Source of the DNA: Candidatus Roizmanbacteria bacterium
GTDB lineage: Bacteria > Patescibacteriota > Microgenomatia > UBA1406 > GWC2-37-13
Assembly: GCA_026395455.1 (NCBI GenBank)
Contig: JAPLYR010000146.1
Span: forward strand, 1-5,793
Direction of reading: 5' to 3'
Length of the DNA: 5,793 nt
The translations under genes were made by a program, and so were the position numbers. The notes under the pieces were generated by a model. The model worked only from the letters and a program-made list of their open reading frames with translations. It made no database searches and had not been told where the DNA came from. This document shows positions 1 to 3,890 of this stretch, in pieces; positions within the stretch are counted from its first letter, which is position 1; each line of letters begins with the position of its first letter.

Positions 1-1103
1 GTACCTGAGCGGGGTTCTTTGTGGACACAAAGATGTGTAAATATAACGTCTGCATTTAATTCTTTACAACTAGTTATCACTGCTTCGCCAATTCCACCTG
101 TTTCATAATGATCTTCAACAATTACAATTTGTTTTATCTGTTTTGCAAGCTGTTGAATTGTTTTGGAGTCAAGTGGTTTTATAGAGTATAAATCTATAAC
201 GGTCGTATATATTTTCTTTTTTTCAAGTATTGCCTGCGCTTTCAAAGCTTCGTGAAGGGTGATGCCGGCAGAGATAATTAACGCAGTAAGCTTTGTGTCA
301 TCCCCTCGGAGGAGGGGATCTAGACTATTATTTACTTTTTTTGAATTGTGATTTTTGACTGGATTCCCGCCTTCGCGGGAATGACAATAGTGTACTTTAC
401 ATCCACCGATAGGGAATTGTTCACTATTCTTATAAAGAATTGGTGTTTTTTCGCGTGTTGTACGCAAATAGCTTATTCCTTTTCTATTTGCCATTTCTTG
501 AGTTAGTTTATACGCGGATACTGCATCAGCTGGGTACAGCACGGTACTTTCTCTCAAACTTCTCATCATAGAGATATCTTCTAGTGCCATTTGCGAAATA
601 CCATCCTGCCCAATAGAACAACCTGCATGCGAGCCAACGATATTGAGAGTTGGTTTTGAATACTGAGCCATACGAATTTGGTCATATGCACGTGTGAGAA
701 AAGCGGCGAACGTTGAAATATACGGTATATATCCCATTTTTGAAAGTCCTAAGCCAACTGAAACCATATTTTCTTCGTCAATAAACATTTGGAAAAAATG
801 AGATGGATTTGTTTCTTTTAATCGTTCGGTATAGGTGGAATTTCCAACCTCAGCGTCTAGTGCAACTACTTGTGGATTACTTTTTCCTAAATCAGCTAAG
901 GCATCGCCAAATGCTTCTCGTGTGGCAATTGGAGTTTTAACCTCATAGATTCTGTCAGTAATTTCTTTCACCCCCGTCATCGCGACATTCCTTCCTTCGC
1001 TGCCATCTATGAAGTTATTTAGTTTATTTAAAACATGTATGGTCTTACTTTGCGTTTCAGTATCAAATATCGGAGCACTGGCAATTATTCCTTTTACTGC
1101 CAT
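1..1103 (-). CDS. tkt: Transketolase, C-terminal part (Pyr and C-terminal domains), truncated by the window edge
   Basis: With the N-terminal part encoded just upstream, this forms transketolase, the thiamine-diphosphate enzyme that moves two-carbon ketol units between sugar phosphates in the non-oxidative pentose phosphate pathway (cytoplasm). The ATG at 1101-1103 opens 367 codons with no stop before the edge. The Pyr domain begins at ATREAFGDAL (about residue 61). Catalytic Glu110 lies in IDEENMVSVGLG, followed by STFAAFLTRAYDQIRMAQ and the SHAGCSIGQDG loop. The C-terminal domain begins near TALIISAGITLHEALKA, includes VEDHYETGGIGEA, and breaks off after HLCVHKEPRSG, about 20-30 residues short. 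As I recall it, human transketolase matches throughout. Residues 240-269 are a foreign 30-residue insert (see the repeat at 297-386). The first 56 residues resemble the linker of one-piece transketolases. A second start, ATG at 978-980 (Met42), has AAGGAAGG nine bases upstream and gives a normal short leader; it may be the real or an additional start. Confidence 0.93.
   Translation of the reverse strand, partial: MAVKGIIASAPIFDTETQSKTIHVLNKLNNFIDGSEGRNVAMTGVKEITDRIYEVKTPIATREAFGDALADLGKSNPQVVALDAEVGNSTYTERLKETNPSHFFQMFIDEENMVSVGLGLSKMGYIPYISTFAAFLTRAYDQIRMAQYSKPTLNIVGSHAGCSIGQDGISQMALEDISMMRSLRESTVLYPADAVSAYKLTQEMANRKGISYLRTTREKTPILYKNSEQFPIGGCKVHYCHSREGGNPVKNHNSKKVNNSLDPLLRGDDTKLTALIISAGITLHEALKAQAILEKKKIYTTVIDLYSIKPLDSKTIQQLAKQIKQIVIVEDHYETGGIGEAVITSCKELNADVIFTHLCVHKEPRSG
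297..326 (+). repeat. Palindromic repeat unit A
   Basis: The stem ATCCCCTC (300-307) pairs with GAGGGGAT (312-319) around the loop GGAG. A GTC leader precedes it and CTAGACT follows. Over the first 24 bases it matches unit B (read on the other strand) at 19 positions. Four of the five differences make two compensated stem pairs and the fifth is in the loop. Confidence 0.82.
357..385 (-). repeat. Palindromic repeat unit B (dRS3-like)
   Basis: Plus-strand stem ATTCCCGC (363-370) pairs with GCGGGAAT (375-382) around the loop CTTC. Read on the minus strand it begins GTCATTCCCGCG and ends AATCCAGTC. It fits the ATTCCC-N8-GGGAAT consensus of the dRS3 repeat. In the transketolase frame it encodes CHSREGGNPV, a translation typical of this repeat class. 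Confidence 0.82.
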
Positions 1104-1894
1104 CCTGGTTTATCTTCAAGAAATGGAACACCCTTACCTTTTATTGTTCTAGCCAAAATCATTGTGGGTTTTTGAGAATGGACAGTGTTAAGTGTATTAG
1201 CTTTTATAAACACTTTTTTTATTTCCTCAATATTATGTCCATTTTTTATCTCCAATACATTCCATCCAAATGTTTCAATACGTTTTTTATATGTTTCTAT
1301 GTCCCATCCTAAATCAGTTTCGCCACTTTGCCCAAGACGGTTAATATCTACGATTCCAATAAGATTATTCACGTTATAATACGAAGCAATTTCCATTGCT
1401 TCCCATACCTGTCCCTCTGCCATTTCTGAGTCCCCAAGTAGTACCCACACTGTTGGTTCCTGCTTTAGTTGTACCTGCAATTCTTTTATTTTAAGACGTA
1501 TACCAAGTGCCATTCCTAAACCCACAGACAGCCCTTGACCTAAACTACCCGTTGTTACGTCCACAAATGGGAGCTCTGGTGTTGGATGACCCTGTAAATG
1601 AGAATTAAACTTTCGAAGGGTCATGAGTTCAGATTGAGATAGCACCCCAGCAGCCTCATATATAGAGTATAATAGGGGAGCTGCATGACCTTTTGACAAG
1701 ACGAATTTATCGTTGAACTGGTTTTGGAAGTTGGTTATGTTTTGTTTCAAAAACCCACCAAAAAAAAGAACGGTCGTGAGTTCAGTGGCAGAAAGGGAGG
1801 AGGTAGGGTGACCAGATCCTGCAGCTGTTGTTGAAACGATAATGCCACGGCGTATTCGTTTCGCAAGATTTTTTAACATCAAAACATCACTCAT
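1094..1894 (-). CDS. tkt: Transketolase, N-terminal (thiamine-diphosphate pyrophosphate-binding) part
   Basis: This is the 266-residue PP domain of transketolase, expected to pair with the downstream C-terminal part. Visible landmarks are TTAAGSGHPTSS (His29), FVLSKGHAAP (His70), LQGHPTPELP (His103), TGSLGQGLS (residues 115-123) and the cofactor/Mg motif GDSEMAEG (Asp155) running to DINRLGQSG (Asn185). GDS replaces the usual GDG. It ends ...KGKGVPFLEDKPGWQ, exactly where one-piece enzymes continue with W-H-G-K and the interdomain linker. I chose ATG 1892-1894 (MSDVLMLKNLAKR). The frame stays open to a TTG at 1937-1939, but those extra 15 residues lie across the promoter and have no family counterpart. 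No clear Shine-Dalgarno sequence precedes the ATG, so the leader is probably very short. The TAA stop overlaps the next start (ATGGCAGTAA), which suggests translational coupling. A run of eight T (coding strand, 1760-1767) encodes Leu-Phe-Phe. Confidence 0.93.
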   Translation of the reverse strand: MSDVLMLKNLAKRIRRGIIVSTTAAGSGHPTSSLSATELTTVLFFGGFLKQNITNFQNQFNDKFVLSKGHAAPLLYSIYEAAGVLSQSELMTLRKFNSHLQGHPTPELPFVDVTTGSLGQGLSVGLGMALGIRLKIKELQVQLKQEPTVWVLLGDSEMAEGQVWEAMEIASYYNVNNLIGIVDINRLGQSGETDLGWDIETYKKRIETFGWNVLEIKNGHNIEEIKKVFIKANTLNTVHSQKPTMILARTIKGKGVPFLEDKPGWQ

Positions 1895-1904
1895 AGTATG
1901 AGTG
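1888..1904. promoter_or_regulatory. 17-bp perfect palindrome over the transketolase start (candidate operator)
   Basis: CACTCATA-G-TATGAGTG is a perfect inverted repeat with 8-bp arms around one central base. It covers the predicted transcription start and contains the N-part start codon (1892-1894). A dimeric repressor bound here would block transketolase expression. The regulator is unknown. The palindrome could also form a small hairpin at the very 5' end of the message. Confidence 0.4.
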
Positions 1905-1910
1905 TAGCAT

Positions 1911-1939
1911 ATTTTAGTACAATGAAGATTAGCCAACAA
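1911..1939 (-). promoter_or_regulatory. Putative sigma-70-type promoter of the transketolase genes
   Basis: On the minus strand, TTGTTG (1934-1939) and TAAAAT (1911-1916, five of six consensus bases) are separated by exactly 17 bp. Transcription would start near 1904, leaving a leader of about 10 nt before the ATG at 1894, which fits the lack of a Shine-Dalgarno sequence. The -35 box matches only three of six bases, so this is a prediction. Confidence 0.45.
1918..1923 (+). promoter_or_regulatory. Possible -10 element for the GGDEF gene
   Basis: TACAAT matches five of six -10 consensus bases and would place transcription start near 1930, about 15 nt before the ATG at 1945. No good -35 box lies at 16-18 bp. 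It sits one base from the opposing -10 box of the transketolase promoter, so the two promoters would compete for polymerase. Confidence 0.3.
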
Positions 1940-1944
1940 ATATT

Positions 1945-2940
1945 ATGGAAGTGAATAAAACAATGGGCGAATTGACTCATATTCAACAACAAACAGCCAT
2001 TGTCCTTACAAAACTTGAACATAGGTTTTTACAATCTCCCGATATAGGGGCAAAACCAGGATTTCAAGAAAGGGCTGTTACCAAGGCTATAGAGCAAGCA
2101 TTTAGAATAAATAACAATGCGGAAGTCAAGGGTGCACTTACGAGACTATTTGGTCAAGAGCTTGCTGCATTAGATATTCCTCTTACAAATTTGGAGGGGG
2201 AAAAAGTCAATCTATATGACGCCTTAATTGAAAATGTACTTGATGGAGGGACAATAAAAGATAGAAGTTGTCTCGTCCCATTTGGGGGGGAGCTAGTTCC
2301 TTTTCATGAAAAAGCATCTCCCATATTGACGCGCTCTGCATTTATATCTCGCGTTCTTGGAGAGCATAGAAAACAAAATGAATTACGTCGACCAGATGCA
2401 GAGGGGGGACCATCTGAGCATCACGTTTCCATAGGAATGATAGATCTCCATAATTTACGAGGTGCAGATTTTGAAATAGAAGGACAAGTGGATAAGCCCG
2501 CCGACGTACTAGTTAATAAGGCAGCACGCGCTATTCGAGATGCATTTAAAAAACTTGGCTACACTGATCCCACAAAGCTTGAAAAGGAAAATAAATCGTG
2601 GGAACTTGGTCGTTATGGGGGAGACGAATTTGTATTTGGTCTTTTTGGGGACTTTAGTCAAGAAGAGCGAGAGGCTTTATATAGAGAAATTCAAAAACAA
2701 CTTGCATCGGACAATAATATGTCATATTACACATATCTTGATGTATCAGGCGATCCGGTTATAAAAAAAGAAAGAATTTTATTAAAGGAGTTAAATGCGA
2801 ATCATAATGTTGTAGATGTAATTCAATTTCCTGACGATCATGAACCGTTGCAAATCAACCAGATGATATTTTTGGCCTTGAAAATCGTATTAATTATATT
2901 AGAAAACAACATCCAGAACTTTCTCCCTATTTTGACTTAG
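1945..2940 (+). CDS. GGDEF-domain protein, N-terminal half of a frame-broken tandem GGDEF gene
   Basis: GGDEF domains make cyclic di-GMP from two GTP, or bind nucleotides as degenerate sensors. After about 130 N-terminal residues that I do not recognise, the domain begins near LTRSAFISRVL. It contains the metal-site strand IGMIDLHNL (Asp167) and a perfect RYGGDEFVFG signature (Arg223-Phe229). The strand after Asp167 is DLHNLRGAD instead of the usual D-x-D-x-F-K-x-x-N-D, so the guanine-contacting Asn is not evident. No signal peptide or membrane segment is visible, so it is probably cytosolic. Residues up to about 300 look genuine. The last 30 (MIFLALKIVLIILENN...) are an out-of-frame tail, because the real continuation lies in another frame from about 2844. 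ATG 1963 (MGELTHIQQQ), with GGAAGTG nine bases upstream, is an equally good start. Seven G at 2284-2290 form a slippage-prone run. Confidence 0.75.
   Translation: MEVNKTMGELTHIQQQTAIVLTKLEHRFLQSPDIGAKPGFQERAVTKAIEQAFRINNNAEVKGALTRLFGQELAALDIPLTNLEGEKVNLYDALIENVLDGGTIKDRSCLVPFGGELVPFHEKASPILTRSAFISRVLGEHRKQNELRRPDAEGGPSEHHVSIGMIDLHNLRGADFEIEGQVDKPADVLVNKAARAIRDAFKKLGYTDPTKLEKENKSWELGRYGGDEFVFGLFGDFSQEEREALYREIQKQLASDNNMSYYTYLDVSGDPVIKKERILLKELNANHNVVDVIQFPDDHEPLQINQMIFLALKIVLIILENNIQNFLPILT
2844..2870 (+). other. Frame break inside the tandem GGDEF gene
   Basis: Up to here the coding frame starts at positions of the form 3n+1; after here it is 3n. The second frame becomes open at 2844, after a TGA at 2841-2843, and reads ANQPDDIFGLENRINYIRKQHPEL, typical soluble-protein sequence. 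The first frame turns into a hydrophobic run that ends at TAG 2938-2940. The change equals the loss of one base (or a -1 shift). No canonical X-XXY-YYZ slippery heptamer lies in the window of overlap. The total span of 1898 nt is one base short of a whole number of codons. Confidence 0.75.
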
Positions 2941-3023
2941 CTGAAGTATATGACCTAGAAAACGAATCGCTTGTTAGGAGACAAATTCTTCTTGAACTTG
3001 TTGAAAATTCTCTTTTTGATCGA

Positions 3024-3842
3024 TTGATTGGAGAGGCTATTTACTCTCGTGATCAGTTTCAAAAGTTTCTCAGAGAGGGTGAATTGAGTAGAGTTATTGC
3101 AGTGGACTTGAAATTTATCAAAGAAATCAACGAAAAAATGAGCTATGCAGATGCTGATATGACAATTAAAGCTGTTTGGGAATTGATAAAAGATTCGTTA
3201 ACACCAGAAGATAGAGAAAAAATCATTGTTGGGCGGTTTGGTGGAACATTTGTTCTTGGTATTCGACAAGGTGAGTCTATCAATGAGAGTGCTATATATA
3301 ACCTTCAACATATAACTGGAATTAGTTTTGGTCACGGAATAAATACTTTTCACATCCCTGTAACAATGACAAACACAGATCTAACCGCAATTAATGAAAA
3401 ACAAGCAGACAATGATCCAAATGAGACATTTAAGAACATTCTTAAAGAAAATGAAACACAATTCTACGAGAGACTATTATTAGATGTCTTAGAAGAAGAT
3501 ATAATGATGAGACCGATTCATCCAAGCTTCATTGGATATCTAAAACATGTGAATTTAGAATCTATACCAAACGATATCCCATTAACGAAGAGAAATCTGT
3601 ATTCACTTTACCTGAAAGGAAAGAGAAAATTAGAGAGATTACCTAAACTTCAATCAGTTTATCATTTCTATCAGATTGAACATGATGTTGATAATCTATT
3701 AGATATCGACAGACTTCATAAAGAATTTGTCGATAGTGTTAATATGTATAGACTATATAGTTCTGGTTATGTTGGTAGTGTAGATATTCCAAAGGAAGAA
3801 TTAAGAGCGAGAGTTGAGCTTCTTAATTCAATACGTGGGTAA
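3024..3842 (+). CDS. Degenerate GGDEF domain plus helical tail, C-terminal half of the broken gene
   Basis: This frame is open from 2844, but its first possible start is a TTG at 3024 with no ribosome-binding site and no ATG before 3138. About 60 plausible codons therefore precede any start, which argues that this is the second half of the upstream protein (about 632 residues if joined). The second GGDEF-like domain begins at YSRDQFQKFL. VIAVDLKFIKEINEKM (Asp at 3105-3107) follows the D-x-x-F-K-x-I-N pattern, and ADADMTIKAVWELI supplies the GD-like Asp. The signature is degraded to GRFGGTFVLG (3231-3260), with GGDEF shortened to GG-TF, so catalysis in this domain alone is unlikely. The last 140 residues are charged and apparently helical, and I do not recognise them. 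If expressed separately it would be a nucleotide-binding or inert fragment. Confidence 0.65.
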   Translation: MIGEAIYSRDQFQKFLREGELSRVIAVDLKFIKEINEKMSYADADMTIKAVWELIKDSLTPEDREKIIVGRFGGTFVLGIRQGESINESAIYNLQHITGISFGHGINTFHIPVTMTNTDLTAINEKQADNDPNETFKNILKENETQFYERLLLDVLEEDIMMRPIHPSFIGYLKHVNLESIPNDIPLTKRNLYSLYLKGKRKLERLPKLQSVYHFYQIEHDVDNLLDIDRLHKEFVDSVNMYRLYSSGYVGSVDIPKEELRARVELLNSIRG

Positions 3843-3849
3843 GACCCAT
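3835..3849 (+). terminator. Weak hairpin over the GGDEF stop codon
   Basis: GTGGGT and ACCCAT can pair (six pairs, one G-T) around the loop AAG, which includes part of the TAA stop. A pyrimidine-rich stretch (TCCTTTCTTTC) follows after a gap of several bases rather than an immediate T run. It could be a poor intrinsic terminator. Confidence 0.22.
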
Positions 3850-3868
3850 ATTATGTCCTTTCTTTCAC

Positions 3869-3890
3869 TAATTCGGTATATACTGAATTA
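3869..3890. promoter_or_regulatory. 22-bp near-perfect palindrome overlapping a -10 box, abutting the ligase ATG
   Basis: The left arm TAATTCGGTAT and right arm ATACTGAATTA are inverted copies with a single mismatched pair (3875/3884). The palindrome ends on the base before ATG 3891. It contains TATACT (3879-3884), five of six -10 consensus bases. A -10 there puts the transcription start at about 3891, so the message would be leaderless, in keeping with the absence of a Shine-Dalgarno sequence. No good -35 box is visible. A dimeric repressor bound here would cover the -10 and the start. Confidence 0.45.

Larger units (their letters stand above)
297..386. mobile_element. 90-bp paired-palindrome repeat element inserted in frame in transketolase
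   Basis: Two related 29-30 bp units lie in inverted orientation (297-326 on plus, 357-385 on minus) around a 30-bp AT-rich centre. The outer ends form an inverted repeat, TGTCATCCCC against TGTCATTCCC. Each unit is itself a hairpin with an 8-bp stem and 4-nt loop. On the minus strand the element reads as 30 open codons (Cys240-Asp269, beginning CHSREGGNPV), placed where related transketolases have a loop of about seven residues between KV and the strand TALIISAG. The right-hand unit fits the 20-bp ATTCCC-N8-GGGAAT pattern of neisserial dRS3 repeats. Two such repeats around a short centre is the layout of neisserial NIME elements. No transposase and no convincing target duplication are visible. 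I infer a non-autonomous MITE/REP-like element. Confidence 0.8.

Noticed and set aside
297..385. A 30-bp repeat, 30-bp spacer, 30-bp repeat arrangement resembling a minimal CRISPR
   Set aside because: The two units are inverted rather than direct, each is a full hairpin, they differ at several positions, and the whole is in frame inside transketolase.
1185..1379. Small open frame on the plus strand
   Set aside because: It is antisense to the well-conserved transketolase N part and has no recognisable protein character.
1895..1939. Longer transketolase N part starting at TTG 1939
   Set aside because: The extra residues (MLANLHCTKICYTHT) lie over the promoter and palindrome and have no counterpart in the family.
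2540..2764. Alternative-frame ORF in the GGDEF gene
   Set aside because: It overlaps the RYGGDEF region, which is clearly coded in the other frame.
2866..2874. ATA TTT TTG as a programmed -1 frameshift site
   Set aside because: It does not fit X-XXY-YYZ, since the first three bases are not identical, and no stable stem is evident just downstream. I leave it as a weak possibility only.
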